Made by a program: the position numbers and the translations under genes. DNA of 64,000 bases from Burkholderiales bacterium. GTDB taxonomy: Bacteria; Pseudomonadota; Gammaproteobacteria; Burkholderiales; Burkholderiaceae_C. This document shows positions 49,970-59,864 of this stretch, in pieces (the first letter of the stretch is position 1; the number at the start of each line of letters is the position of its first letter). The notes below the pieces were generated by a model. The model searched no databases, was not told the DNA's origin, and saw only the letters and a program-made list of their open reading frames with translations. Location: NCBI GenBank assembly GCA_028868825.1, contig JAGWTU010000019.1, positions 1 through 64,000 of the forward strand, given 5' to 3'.

Positions 49970-50520
49970 GGCTGCACCACCAGTGCATAGGACTGCGTGC
50001 CCTGGCTCTGCGCCAGCGCGCCGGTGCTGTTCGAGCCCAGGTACTGCTCGGACCAGGAGACGGTCAGCGTGCAGACGTTGGGGCTGGTGGCGAAGGGCGT
50101 CACCGCCTGCGCGCAGCGGATCGACACCGGTTTCGTGGCGTCCGCCAGCGGCGCCGGCAGCGCCGCCGCGAGCTGGGTGCCGAAGTTGGCGAGGTCGTAG
50201 GTCGCCAGCGCCGTCGGCGTGCAGGTCGCGGCGCTGCAGTCGGTGGTGGCGCCCAGGCTGACGACGGCGGCCCGGGTGACCGTGATCGGCGACGCGGCGA
50301 CGGCGGCGGCGCTTTGCCAGTAGTCGGGGTTGACATGCATCGCCGAGGCCATGCCTTCGGCCTCGGCGGCGGCGATCGAGCGCGAGCTCGCGACCTTGGC
50401 GCCCGAGAACGCGAGCGCCTGGAGCTTGGCCAGCCCGAGCAGTCCGAACGCGGTCACGGCGAGCGCGATCATCACCTCGACCAGCGTGAACCCCGACGCG
50501 GGGCGCGCGGCGCTCAGCAT
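49966..50520 (-). CDS. pilV: Type IV pilus modification protein PilV
   Basis: 'ASGFTLVEVMIALAVTAFGLLGLAKLQ' prepilin peptide; operon position. Confidence 0.88.
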   Translation of the reverse strand: MLSAARPASGFTLVEVMIALAVTAFGLLGLAKLQALAFSGAKVASSRSIAAAEAEGMASAMHVNPDYWQSAAAVAASPITVTRAAVVSLGATTDCSAATCTPTALATYDLANFGTQLAAALPAPLADATKPVSIRCAQAVTPFATSPNVCTLTVSWSEQYLGSNSTGALAQSQGTQSYALVVQP

Positions 50521-51092
50521 GTGCCCGCCGGCGTCGAGGCGCCGGCCGCGTAGGAGGTCGGGATGCCGACCGCGGTGACGACGACGCAGTTGCGCGCCGC
50601 TGCGTCCGTGCCGACGGCGAAGGTGAACATCACGCCAGCGCCCGCCGCGGGCGAGTAGCCCTGACGGTTGAAGGTCAGCGCCGGCGCGGCGGCCGCCAGC
50701 GTCGAAGTGAAATTGTCCGAACTCGCGTTGGGGTCGGCGCTGGCGCTGGCGACGATCGTCGAGGTCGCGGCGGTGAAGGCGATGCCCTGGTAGACGAGCC
50801 AGCCGTTGGTCCAGGAGGTGGCGTTGGCGGCGCAGGTCGACGTCGTCGCTGCCGCGCACAGCGTCACCGGCGCGCCGGTCTGGATCGCGGTCGACCGCGC
50901 GAGCTGGATGTCACGGACGAGCGCGCTGGCCCAGGCCTGGCTACGGCTCTGCCTGCCCAGGCTCTGGAAGCCGGGGGCAGCCAGGCCGAGCATGACGGCG
51001 GCGATGGCCAGAACGACCATCAGTTCGATCACCGTGAAGCCGGCGACGGCGACGCGACGGCGTGGGAAATGGTTCGGCAATAGGCGTGGCAT
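50514..51092 (-). CDS. fimT: FimT/GspH-family minor pseudopilin
   Basis: 'VAGFTVIELMVVLAIAAVMLGLAAPGFQSL'; GspH-like 'RDIQLARSTAIQTGAPVTLC'. Confidence 0.88.
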   Translation of the reverse strand: MPRLLPNHFPRRRVAVAGFTVIELMVVLAIAAVMLGLAAPGFQSLGRQSRSQAWASALVRDIQLARSTAIQTGAPVTLCAAATTSTCAANATSWTNGWLVYQGIAFTAATSTIVASASADPNASSDNFTSTLAAAAPALTFNRQGYSPAAGAGVMFTFAVGTDAAARNCVVVTAVGIPTSYAAGASTPAGTC

Positions 51093-51213
51093 GTTTGACT
51101 TCGAGCGCGGTCGTACCCGGCACGGCCCATCGGGGAGCGGTGCCATGGCACGACTTCGGCATAGAAATCAATACCTTTAACGCCTTTGGTATAGGTCGTG
51201 AGATCCTGACGGT

Positions 51214-51981
51214 TCAGGCCCTCCCCGGTACCGCCAGGCGGCGTCGCGCCGTGTCGAGCCGAGCCTCGACCTTCGCCGACTCGACCATGCTCGCGCGCAC
51301 GAACTCGATGTGCACGCCCGCGGCCGTGGCCGCCGCCTCGGGGTCGCGCGCATGCAGCGCCTGCCAGATGGCGCGATGCTGGACGCGGATCTGCCCCCAT
51401 TGCGCCGGCAGCGCGTGCAGATGGACGAGGTTGCCTTCGATATGGCCGTGGACGATGCGCATCAGGCTCGCGCTCAGATGCCCGATGAGCGCGTTGTGCG
51501 AGGCCTCGGCGATGGCCTGGTGGAAGGCGACATCCTGGTCGATGCAGGATTCGAGCTGGTCGCTGTCGTAGGCCGCTTCCATCGCCCCGTAGACCTGGTC
51601 GATGCGCGCGAGGTCGGCTTCGGTGGCGCGCTGCGCGGCGAGCAGCGCCGCCTCGCCCTCGAGCATGTGGCGGAACTCGAGGATGTCGGACTGCAGCGCC
51701 GGATGCGCGCGCAGCATGTCCTTCCAGGGATCGACGAAGGCCGATTCGAGCCGGTCGGTGACGAGCGTGCCGCCGCCGTGGCGCGTCACGAGCAGCCCCT
51801 TGGAGACCAGCTTCTGGATGGCCTCGCGCAGCGAAGGCCGCGAGACACCGAGCTCGGCGGCGAGCGCGCGTTCGGCAGGCAGGCGGTCGCCGGGCTTCAG
51901 CGAGCCCTCGAGGATGCGCGTCTCGAGGTCGCCGGCGACGATGTCGGCGAGCCGGGCGGGGGCGTTCAGGTTGCGGTTCAT
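51214..51981 (-). CDS. lldR: GntR/FadR-family regulator (LldR-like)
   Basis: 'LKPGDRLPAERALAAELGVSRPSLREAIQKLVSKGLLVTRHGGGTLV' wHTH plus FCD domain; divergent from lactate genes. Confidence 0.85.
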   Translation of the reverse strand: MNRNLNAPARLADIVAGDLETRILEGSLKPGDRLPAERALAAELGVSRPSLREAIQKLVSKGLLVTRHGGGTLVTDRLESAFVDPWKDMLRAHPALQSDILEFRHMLEGEAALLAAQRATEADLARIDQVYGAMEAAYDSDQLESCIDQDVAFHQAIAEASHNALIGHLSASLMRIVHGHIEGNLVHLHALPAQWGQIRVQHRAIWQALHARDPEAAATAAGVHIEFVRASMVESAKVEARLDTARRRLAVPGRA

Positions 51982-51991
51982 GCGTTCGGAT

Positions 51992-52006
51992 ACTGGTCAG
52001 ACCAGT
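51992..52006. promoter_or_regulatory. FadR-family operator O1: ACTGGT-CAG-ACCAGT
   Basis: Inverted repeat matching the TGGTNNNACCA consensus of LldR/PdhR-type regulators, 10 bp upstream of the lldR start codon. Confidence 0.8.
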
Positions 52007-52076
52007 TCTCATCATACGGAATCAGGGCCTCATCCAGAGGCGCCGAGTGGCATTGAAATTTAATTGTTACCAGCAA

Positions 52077-52105
52077 TTGACACGACCCTTCTGCGAAGGT
52101 AGATT
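52077..52105 (+). promoter_or_regulatory. Predicted sigma70 promoter for the lactate operon: TTGACA-N17-TAGATT
   Basis: Perfect -35 hexamer, 17-bp spacer, 4/6 -10 hexamer, read directly. Confidence 0.65.
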
Positions 52106-52114
52106 CTCGTCCCT

Positions 52115-52129
52115 AGTGGTCTTACCACT
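52115..52129. promoter_or_regulatory. FadR-family operator O2: AGTGGT-CTT-ACCACT
   Basis: Perfect TGGTNNNACCA inverted repeat just downstream of the predicted -10, i.e. near the transcription start. Confidence 0.8.
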
Positions 52130-52210
52130 TTACCAAGAACGCAAAACGATTCAGGAGACAACCGTGAAAGTCCGCGGCCTGAGAAATTCCCAGCTCCGTC
52201 GGAGCCGGTC

Positions 52211-55054
52211 ATGAGCGCGCCGGGCCGCTCCCAAGCGCCCATACCGGAGCCCTTCAAGGGCGAAGGTACCCCAGTCAGCGCGCTTGCCAGCGCCTTGGCG
52301 CGCGTGCTGCCGCCGGCGCGGCTCGTCACCGACGAGTTGCGGCGGCTGGCCTACGGCACCGACGCGAGCTTCTACCGGCTCGTGCCGCAGGCCGTCGCCA
52401 TCGTCGACGACGACGACGAACTGCGCGCCGTGCTTGCCGCGGCGCGCGCGCAGGGCGCCTCGGTGACCTTCCGCGCCGCCGGCACCAGCCTGTCGGGGCA
52501 GGCGATCACCGACGCGCTGCTCGTGCTCAGCGGCGAGGGCTATGCGCATTGCGAGATCGCGGACGGCGGCGCGCTGGTGCGCGTCGGGCCGTCGATGATC
52601 GGCGCGGCGGTCAACGCGCGGCTGGCGCCCTGGGGCCGCAAGATCGGTCCCGACCCGGCGTCGATCCACGCCTGCAAGATCGGCGGCATCGCCGCCAACA
52701 ACGCCTCCGGGATGTGCTGCGGCACGGCGCAGAACAGCTACCGCACGCTGGCCGGCATGCGCGTGATGCTCGCCGACGGCACGCTGCTCGACACCGAGGA
52801 CGCCGCCAGCCGCGCCGCCTTCGCGCGCAGCCATGGTCCGCTGCTCGACGCGCTCGCGGCGCTGGGCCGCGCGACGCGCGCCGACACGGCGCTGGCCGAG
52901 CGCATCCGGCGCAAGTACCGCATCAAGAACACGACCGGCTACAGCCTCAACGCGCTCGTCGATTTCGAGGACCCGATCGAGATCCTCGCGCACCTGATGA
53001 TCGGCAGCGAAGGCACGCTGGGCTTCATCTCGCGCATCAGCTACGCCACCGTCGCCGACGACCCCTGCAAGGCGAGCGCACTGGTCTTCTTCCCGCGTCT
53101 CGCCGAGGCCTGCGCGGCGGTGATGAAGTTGAAGCCCGAGCCGGTCTCGGCCGTCGAGCTGCTCGACCGGCCGGCGCTGCGGTCGGTCGAGAACCAGCCC
53201 GGGCTGCCGGCCTCGATGAAGACGCTGGGCGTCGACGCCGCGGCGCTGCTCGTCGAGGTGCGCGCGCAGACCGCGGCGGCGCTGGAGATCAAGATCGCCG
53301 CCGCGCTGGCCGCGATCGCCGCGATCGAGACGGTCCTGCCGCCGCAGTTCTCGACCGACCCCGACACTTGCGAGATGTACTGGAAGGTGCGCAAGGGCAC
53401 CTTCCCCTCGGTCGGCGCGATGCGCCGCACCGGCACGACGGTGATCATCGAGGACGTCGCGTTCCCGATCGAGTCGCTGGCCGCGGCGACGCTGGATCTG
53501 CAGGCGCTGCTGCGCGAGCATGGCTACGCCGAGGCGATCATCTTCGGCCATGCGCTCGAAGGCAATCTGCACTTCGTCTTCACGCAGGACTTCGGCAGCG
53601 CCGCCGAGGTCCAGCGCTACGCGCGCTTCATGGACGCCGTGGGCCGGCTCGTCATCGGCAAGTACGACGGCTCGCTCAAGGCCGAGCATGGCACCGGGCG
53701 CAACATGGCGCCCTACGTCGAGCTCGAATGGGGTCGCGACGCGATGGCGCTGATGCGGCGCATCAAGTCGCTGTTCGACCCCGAGGGGCTGCTGAACCCG
53801 GGCGTCATCCTCAACGACGACCCGCAGGCGCACCTGAAGAACCTCAAGCCGATGCCGGCGGCCGAGGCGATCGTCGACCGCTGCATCGAATGCGGCTTCT
53901 GCGAGCCGCTGTGCCCGTCGCATGGCCTGACGCTGTCGCCGCGCCAGCGCATCGTCGGCTGGCGCGAGGTCTCGCGGCGCACCGCCGCGGGCGAGGCCGC
54001 GGGCGAACTCGGCGATGCCTATGTCTACCAGGGCCTGGAGACCTGCGCCGGCTGCGGCCTGTGCTCGACGGCCTGCCCGGTCGGCATCAACACCGGCGAC
54101 CTCACGCGCTTGCTGCGCAGCCGCCGCCATGGCGACGGCGCGCGCGCCGTCGGCGGCGCCGTGCAGCGGCATTTCGGCGCCGTCGCGGGTGCGGCGCGGA
54201 TCGGCATCGCCGCCGGCCATCTCGCGGCCGCGGCGGTCGGCGGCGAGCGGCTGGCGCGGCTGACGGGCGGACTCTGGAAGCCGACGATGCCGCGCCCCGG
54301 CGCCAATGCCATGCAGCCCGCGACCGCGGCCGGTGATCCGGTGGTCTATTTCCCGACCTGCGCCGGCCGCATCTTCGGGCCCAACGAGCGCGGCGAACGC
54401 CAGCTCGCCGATGTCGTCGTCGAACTCATGCAGCGCGCCGGCTACGCGCCGCGCCTGCCCGCCGGTCACGAGCGGCTGTGCTGCGGGCTGATGATGGCCA
54501 GCAAGGGCCTGCCCGAACAGGCCGATGCGATGTCGGACGCGCTCGTTGCGGCGCTGCTCGCGGCGGCCGACGACGGCCGCGGCGGGAAGTTGACCGTGGT
54601 GATGGACGCCAGCTCGTGCACGGCGCGCATGCGCAAGCGCCTCGCCGGCCAGCTCGAAGTGCTCGACTTCCACGAGTTCGCGCTGCACCGCCTGTTGCCG
54701 CGGCTGCAAGTCCGGCGCCGGCCCGGGGCGCTGGCGCTGCACGTCAACTGCAGCGTGCGCCGCGACGCCACCGACGACGCGCTGCGTGCACTCGTCGCCG
54801 CCTGCGCCGAGCAGGTCATCGAGCCGGCCGGCGTCGGCTGCTGCGGCTTCGCCGGCGACCGCGGCTTCGTCGTCCCCGAACTCAACCACCATGCCCTGCG
54901 GCGACTGAACGACGAATTGCCGTCGGCCTGCTGCGCCGGCGTGTCGACGAATCGCACCTGCGAGATCGGCCTCACCGACCACAGCGGACGGCCATACCGC
55001 TCGGTGGCCTATCTGCTCGAGGAATGCAGCCGCGCGACAGCGGCTGCGCATTGA
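52211..55054 (+). CDS. FAD-linked D-lactate dehydrogenase with C-terminal Fe-S/CCG domains (Dld-II/GlpC-like fusion)
   Basis: FAD-binding PCMH region ('TFRAAGTSLSGQAI', 'KIGGIAANNASGMCCG'); two 4Fe-4S motifs ('CIECGFCEPLCPS', 'CAGCGLCSTACPVGINTG'); CCG motifs. Confidence 0.88.
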   Translation: MSAPGRSQAPIPEPFKGEGTPVSALASALARVLPPARLVTDELRRLAYGTDASFYRLVPQAVAIVDDDDELRAVLAAARAQGASVTFRAAGTSLSGQAITDALLVLSGEGYAHCEIADGGALVRVGPSMIGAAVNARLAPWGRKIGPDPASIHACKIGGIAANNASGMCCGTAQNSYRTLAGMRVMLADGTLLDTEDAASRAAFARSHGPLLDALAALGRATRADTALAERIRRKYRIKNTTGYSLNALVDFEDPIEILAHLMIGSEGTLGFISRISYATVADDPCKASALVFFPRLAEACAAVMKLKPEPVSAVELLDRPALRSVENQPGLPASMKTLGVDAAALLVEVRAQTAAALEIKIAAALAAIAAIETVLPPQFSTDPDTCEMYWKVRKGTFPSVGAMRRTGTTVIIEDVAFPIESLAAATLDLQALLREHGYAEAIIFGHALEGNLHFVFTQDFGSAAEVQRYARFMDAVGRLVIGKYDGSLKAEHGTGRNMAPYVELEWGRDAMALMRRIKSLFDPEGLLNPGVILNDDPQAHLKNLKPMPAAEAIVDRCIECGFCEPLCPSHGLTLSPRQRIVGWREVSRRTAAGEAAGELGDAYVYQGLETCAGCGLCSTACPVGINTGDLTRLLRSRRHGDGARAVGGAVQRHFGAVAGAARIGIAAGHLAAAAVGGERLARLTGGLWKPTMPRPGANAMQPATAAGDPVVYFPTCAGRIFGPNERGERQLADVVVELMQRAGYAPRLPAGHERLCCGLMMASKGLPEQADAMSDALVAALLAAADDGRGGKLTVVMDASSCTARMRKRLAGQLEVLDFHEFALHRLLPRLQVRRRPGALALHVNCSVRRDATDDALRALVAACAEQVIEPAGVGCCGFAGDRGFVVPELNHHALRRLNDELPSACCAGVSTNRTCEIGLTDHSGRPYRSVAYLLEECSRATAAAH

Positions 55055-55086
55055 TCACCCGTTCCACATACCCCCAGGAGACAACC

Positions 55087-56745
55087 ATGGTCTGGCAACA
55101 AGGTTACGACCCACTGCACAACATGCTGTTCTCGACCCTGCTCGCGGCGATACCCGTCGTCGTGATGCTGGTCGGGCTCGGCTTCCTGCACCTCAAGGCC
55201 CATATCGCCGCCGGCGCGGGCCTGCTGGCGGCGATCCTGATCGCCATCATCGGTTTCGGCATGCCGTCGGAGATGGCGCTCAAGGCCGCCTTCCTCGGCG
55301 GCCTCACCGGGCTGATGCCGATCGGCTGGATCGTGCTGAACATCATCTTCCTGCACCAGCTGACCGAGCAGAACGGTTCGTTCAAGGTGCTGCAGAACTC
55401 GATCGGCACGATCACGCGCGACCGCCGGCTGCAACTGCTGCTGATCGCCTTCGCCTTTGGCGCCTTCTTCGAGGGCGCGGCCGGCTTCGGCACGCCGGTG
55501 GCGGTGACGGCGGCGATCCTCATCGGCCTCGGTTTCTCGCCGCTGGCGGCCTCGGGGCTGACGCTGATCGCGAATACCGCGCCGGTGGCCTTCGGCGCGC
55601 TCGGCACGCCGGTGATCACGCTGGCCAAGGTGCATGGCTACGACGTCATGAAGCTCACGGCGATGATCGGCACCCAGCTCGCGTTCTTCTCGCTGCTGGT
55701 GCCGTTCTGGCTCGTCTGGGCCTTCGCCGGGCGCAAGGGCATGATGCAGGTCTGGCCGGCGATCCTCGTCACCGCCGTCAGCTTCGCGGTGCCCGAATAC
55801 CTGGTCTCGCATTACATGGGGCCCGAGCTCGTCGGCATCATCTCGGCGATCTGCTCGATGACGGCGCTGGTGGCGTTCCTGCGCGTGTGGCAGCCGGCCG
55901 AGGTCTGGACCTCCGTCTCGCTCAAGGGTCACAAGGAAGACGCACCGGCGCCGGTGGCCGCGCCGGCCGCCAGCTACGCCAGGCGCGAGATCGTCCTCGC
56001 CTGGATGCCCTGGCTCATCCTGACGCTGTTCGTCTTCATCTGGGGCCTGCCGCAGGTCAAGGCCTTCTGCAACGGCATCTTCGCGCCCTCGTTCCCGATC
56101 GCCGGCCTCGACAAGATGGTCGAGAAGGTCGCCCCCGCCGTGCACCAGCCGACCAAGGAGGGTGCGGTCTATGTCTTCGGCCTGCTGTCGGCCACCGGCA
56201 CCGGCATCTTCATCGCCGCGCTCGTCAGCGGGCTGGCGATGAAGGTCGGGCTGGGCAAGATCTTCGCGACCTACGGCCGCACGATCTGGCTCGTTCGCTA
56301 TTCGCTGGCGACGATCGTGCTGATGCTCGGATTGGGCACGCTGACGCGCTATTCGGGACTCGACACGACGCTGGGCCTGGCCTTCGCGACGACGGGCGTC
56401 TTCTATCCCTTCTTCGGCACCCTGATGGGCTGGCTGGGCGTCGCGCTGACCGGATCGGACACGGCGAGCAACGTGCTCTTCGGTGGCATGCAGAAGGTCG
56501 CCGCGGACCAGCTCGGACTCTCGCCCAACCTGATGGGCGCGGCCAACAGCTCGGGCGGCGTGATGGGCAAGATGATCGATGCGCAGTCCATCGTCGTCGC
56601 CTCGACGGCGACACGCTGGTTCAATCACGAGGGCGACATCCTGCGCTACGTGTTCTTCCATTCGATCGGATTGGCCGCGCTCGTCGGCATCCTGGTGACG
56701 CTGCAGGCCTATGTGTTCCCGTTCACGGAACTCGTGATCAAGTAG
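55087..56745 (+). CDS. lldP: L-lactate permease
   Basis: 'WQQGYDPLHNMLFSTLLAAIPVVVMLVGLGFLHLKAH...GAAGFGTPVAVTAAIL' LctP family. Confidence 0.94.
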   Translation: MVWQQGYDPLHNMLFSTLLAAIPVVVMLVGLGFLHLKAHIAAGAGLLAAILIAIIGFGMPSEMALKAAFLGGLTGLMPIGWIVLNIIFLHQLTEQNGSFKVLQNSIGTITRDRRLQLLLIAFAFGAFFEGAAGFGTPVAVTAAILIGLGFSPLAASGLTLIANTAPVAFGALGTPVITLAKVHGYDVMKLTAMIGTQLAFFSLLVPFWLVWAFAGRKGMMQVWPAILVTAVSFAVPEYLVSHYMGPELVGIISAICSMTALVAFLRVWQPAEVWTSVSLKGHKEDAPAPVAAPAASYARREIVLAWMPWLILTLFVFIWGLPQVKAFCNGIFAPSFPIAGLDKMVEKVAPAVHQPTKEGAVYVFGLLSATGTGIFIAALVSGLAMKVGLGKIFATYGRTIWLVRYSLATIVLMLGLGTLTRYSGLDTTLGLAFATTGVFYPFFGTLMGWLGVALTGSDTASNVLFGGMQKVAADQLGLSPNLMGAANSSGGVMGKMIDAQSIVVASTATRWFNHEGDILRYVFFHSIGLAALVGILVTLQAYVFPFTELVIK

Positions 56746-56830
56746 CCCTGCGACTGCCCGCCCCGGCGGGCGCCACCTACACTCATGCGATAGCGTGGCG
56801 TGCAGGAACGCGCCGGGGAGGCGGGTCTTG

Positions 56831-57178
56831 GTGAAGTGGGTTCTGGCCGGGGTCGTCCTGGCCCTGGTCGCCACCCTGGCGGTCTGGCGCTGGCACGGGT
56901 CGCCGCCTTGGCCGGCGGGGCTCGGCGCGTCGCTCGCGGCACAGTCGGCGGCGCTGCACAAATGCCTGGCCGCCGGCCGCCCCGTCCTCTACACCGCCGA
57001 CGCCTGCCCCGCCGGCAGCCGTGAGGCCGCGGTGCAGGGCGCCGTGACGGTCCTGCCGGCGGCGCCGCAGCCGGCGGCCGCGGCGGCGAGCGCGCCGCCC
57101 CATGTGCGCGATCGGCTCGTCGGCCCCGATCCGGGCGACCTGCGTGACAAGCGCATGGACGCGATCATCGGCCGATGA
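56831..57178 (+). CDS. Small hypothetical exported/membrane protein
   Basis: N-terminal TM; 'LHKCLAAGRPVLYTADACPAGSRE'. In-frame GTG start at 56831 preferred over the upstream start at 56795. Confidence 0.5.
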   Translation: MKWVLAGVVLALVATLAVWRWHGSPPWPAGLGASLAAQSAALHKCLAAGRPVLYTADACPAGSREAAVQGAVTVLPAAPQPAAAAASAPPHVRDRLVGPDPGDLRDKRMDAIIGR

Positions 57179-58707
57179 AGCGCGAAGACCCCGATCCGCG
57201 GCCGCCCGCGGCTTCCACGCGCGACGCGCTCGCGGCGCAATGGCGCGGCGCCTGGCCGCTGCGCGCGAGCCTTGTCGTGGCCTTCGGGTTGCCGGTCGTC
57301 CTGCTCGCGCTGTTCGTCGATGCGCTGGCCTGCTGGATCGAGATCGGCGGCGGCGGCCTGCGCGGGGCCGCTGCCTTGCTGCTGCTGGCCTGGCCGGCGC
57401 TCGCCGCGGTCGCCGTCTGGGGCGGCGTCGGTGCCTGGCGCGCGGCCGCCGCGCACCCCGAGCGCATCGGCGCCGGGCTGCGCAAGGCGCTGGCGCGGGG
57501 TGCGATCGCGGTCGCCGGCTGCACGTTGCTGGTGGCCGCGGCGGCGACCTTCGTGCCGCGGCTGGGCGGCTATTTCGGGCTGCTCGCGGGGCACGATCCG
57601 CGAGGCCGCGTCGACGCGGCGATGTCCGAGGGCGGCCGCATCCTGCGCCTGCACGGGCACCTGGGCCAGGGCGACGCCGACCGCGTCGCATCGCTGCTCG
57701 CCGCCAACCCGGCGGTCTACCTGGTCGAACTCGACATGCCCGGGGCTCGCCACGGCGAGGCGCTGCGGGTTGCCGACGCCGTGCGGTCGCACCGCCTGCA
57801 GACGCGCGTCGTCGGCTTCTGCGCCGAGGCCTGCGTCATCGTCTTCCTCGCCGGCCAGGAGCGGCAGGCGATGCCGGGCGCGAAGCTCGGCCTGCACCGG
57901 CTCGCCAGCGGCGCGGCCAATCCGCTCTTCGAGCTCGCGCTGCGGCGCTGGCAGGCTTCGGCCTACGGCAGCGCCGGCTTGCCGCCGCGCTTCGTCGCCA
58001 ATATGCAGGGCACCTCGCCGCGCGCGATCTGGCGGCCCGAGACCGATGAACTGGCCGAAGCGGGGCTGATCGGCGTCGCCGGGCTGCCCTACGACATCGC
58101 GCTGCCGCCTGCGCCGGGGGCGCGCGGCGACGAGTACCTCGCCGCGCTGACGGCGACGCCGGCCTGGCGCGCGATCGACCGGCGCTACCCGGGCTCGATC
58201 GCCGAGGCCGCTGCGCGCATGGCGGCGGCCGCGGCCGGCGGTGCCGACGCGGCGGCGGTGCAGGTCGCCGGCCAGCGTGTCGTCGAGACGCTGCTGCCGC
58301 GCCTGCTACACGATGCCGGTGAACCGCTGCGCAGCCGCTACGTCGACCTGCTGGCCGACCAGCTGGCCGCCGCGGCCGATCCCGCGCCCTGCCGTGCCGT
58401 GCTCGCCGGCGACGCCGCGGCGCGGCGCGCGCTGCCGCCGGCGCTGACCGCAGGCGAGGCCGCCTGGCTGGCCGAGGCGGCGCGCTTGAACCCGCCCGAA
58501 CCGCCGCGTCCGCTCAGGCCGATCGAGCGCGAGGTGCTCGGCCATGCGCTGAGTCCGCGCGCGGCGGCCGAACTGCCGGCGCTGCGCCGGCTCGCCGGCG
58601 GCGACGCCGCCGTCTGCGCCAGGGCGCGGCGCGTGCTGGCCGCCGTCCAGGCGCTGTTGCCCGGCGAGCGGCGCCTGGCGGTGCGCGCGCTGTTCGAGGG
58701 CGGCTGA
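57175..58707 (+). CDS. Membrane protein with ClpP-like/COG3904-like domain
   Basis: 4-nt overlap with the previous ORF; N-terminal TM segments; 'GRILRLHGHLGQGDADRVASLLAANPAVYLVELDMPG...TRVVGFCAEACVIVFLAGQERQAMPGAKLGLHR'. Confidence 0.65.
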   Translation: MKREDPDPRPPAASTRDALAAQWRGAWPLRASLVVAFGLPVVLLALFVDALACWIEIGGGGLRGAAALLLLAWPALAAVAVWGGVGAWRAAAAHPERIGAGLRKALARGAIAVAGCTLLVAAAATFVPRLGGYFGLLAGHDPRGRVDAAMSEGGRILRLHGHLGQGDADRVASLLAANPAVYLVELDMPGARHGEALRVADAVRSHRLQTRVVGFCAEACVIVFLAGQERQAMPGAKLGLHRLASGAANPLFELALRRWQASAYGSAGLPPRFVANMQGTSPRAIWRPETDELAEAGLIGVAGLPYDIALPPAPGARGDEYLAALTATPAWRAIDRRYPGSIAEAAARMAAAAAGGADAAAVQVAGQRVVETLLPRLLHDAGEPLRSRYVDLLADQLAAAADPAPCRAVLAGDAAARRALPPALTAGEAAWLAEAARLNPPEPPRPLRPIEREVLGHALSPRAAAELPALRRLAGGDAAVCARARRVLAAVQALLPGERRLAVRALFEGG

Positions 58708-58826
58708 CCGGCGACTTGGGGGGCGCGCCGATCAGCGGGTTGTTGCGCATGCGCGGGCCGCCCGGGGTCGCCTACAGTGCGAGGACGACGCCGCGACGGC
58801 GCTGCAGCACCCGGATGGAGGATGCC

Positions 58827-59864
58827 ATGACGCTCACGACCCTGATGACCCGCGCGTTCGGCGCGCTCGCGCTGACGGCCGCCTGCAGCTGTGCCCCGGC
58901 CCTGGCCGGGCCCTACAGCTCGCTCTATGCCTTCGGCGACAGCCTGTCCGATGTCGGCAACGACGCGCTGCTCACCGGCGGCGCGATACCGAATGCGGCG
59001 ATCTACACCGACGGCACGACCAGCGGCCGTTTCACCAACGGGCGGAACTACATCGACCTGCTCGGCGCCGACCTCGGCGTCGGCATCGCGCCGTCGGTGA
59101 GCGGCGGCACCGTCTACGCCTATGGCGGCGCACGCACGGACTCGATCCAGCCCGGCCTGGCGGCGCTCGGCGGCCTGAGCTTCAACCAGCAGATCGCCCA
59201 GTTCGACAGCACGCATGCCGCGGCCGACCCGAACGCGCTGTACCTGATCTGGATCGGCGCCAACGACATGTCGGACGCGATCACGGCCGCCGCGCTCGGC
59301 AACCCGGGCGCGATCGGCAGCGCGATCACGGGCGCGATGTCGAGCATCGGCGCGGCGATCGGCAACCTGGCGAGCAAGGGCGCGACTCATTTCCTGATTC
59401 CGAACCTGCCCGACCTGTCCCTGACGCCGGCGATCAACGGCTACGGCAATCCCGGCCTGAGTGCGCTCGCGCATGGCGCCAGCATCGGCTTCGACCAGGC
59501 CTTGGCCGCGCTGCTGCAGTCGTTCGGCGGGCTCGACATCCGCGGTCTCGACATCTTCGACGATTTGAACGCCGTCGTCGCCGACCCCGCGACCTACGGT
59601 TTCACGAACACGACCCAGTCCTGCTACACCGGCGACGTCACCGGCGCGCCGCTGCCCGGCGGCCCGCCGCCGACGGTGTGCGCCCATCCGGACCAGTACC
59701 TGTTCTGGGACTACGAACATCCGACCGCGGCGCTCGACGCGATCATCGCGGCCAAGGCCTACGCGGTGGCGATCCCCGAGCCGGCGGCGATCTGGGTCGT
59801 GGTGGCGCTGGCGGCGGCCTGGGCGACGCGGCGCCGGCGCCGCGTGCCGTTCGTCGCTCAATAG
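58827..59864 (+). CDS. GDSL-family lipase/esterase with PEP-CTERM sorting signal
   Basis: '[12 protein letters not shown]' block I, '[10 protein letters not shown]' block III, '[16 protein letters not shown]' block V; C-terminus '[24 protein letters not shown]'. Confidence 0.9.
   Translation: MTLTTLMTRAFGALALTAACSCAPALAGPYSSLYAFGDSLSDVGNDALLTGGAIPNAAIYTDGTTSGRFTNGRNYIDLLGADLGVGIAPSVSGGTVYAYGGARTDSIQPGLAALGGLSFNQQIAQFDSTHAAADPNALYLIWIGANDMSDAITAAALGNPGAIGSAITGAMSSIGAAIGNLASKGATHFLIPNLPDLSLTPAINGYGNPGLSALAHGASIGFDQALAALLQSFGGLDIRGLDIFDDLNAVVADPATYGFTNTTQSCYTGDVTGAPLPGGPPPTVCAHPDQYLFWDYEHPTAALDAIIAAKAYAVAIPEPAAIWVVVALAAAWATRRRRRVPFVAQ

Noticed and set aside
52151-55051. 966-aa antisense ORF opposite the D-lactate dehydrogenase
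   Set aside because: Low-complexity Arg/Ala/His-rich translation mirroring a high-GC sense gene with strong family motifs; a codon-bias artefact.
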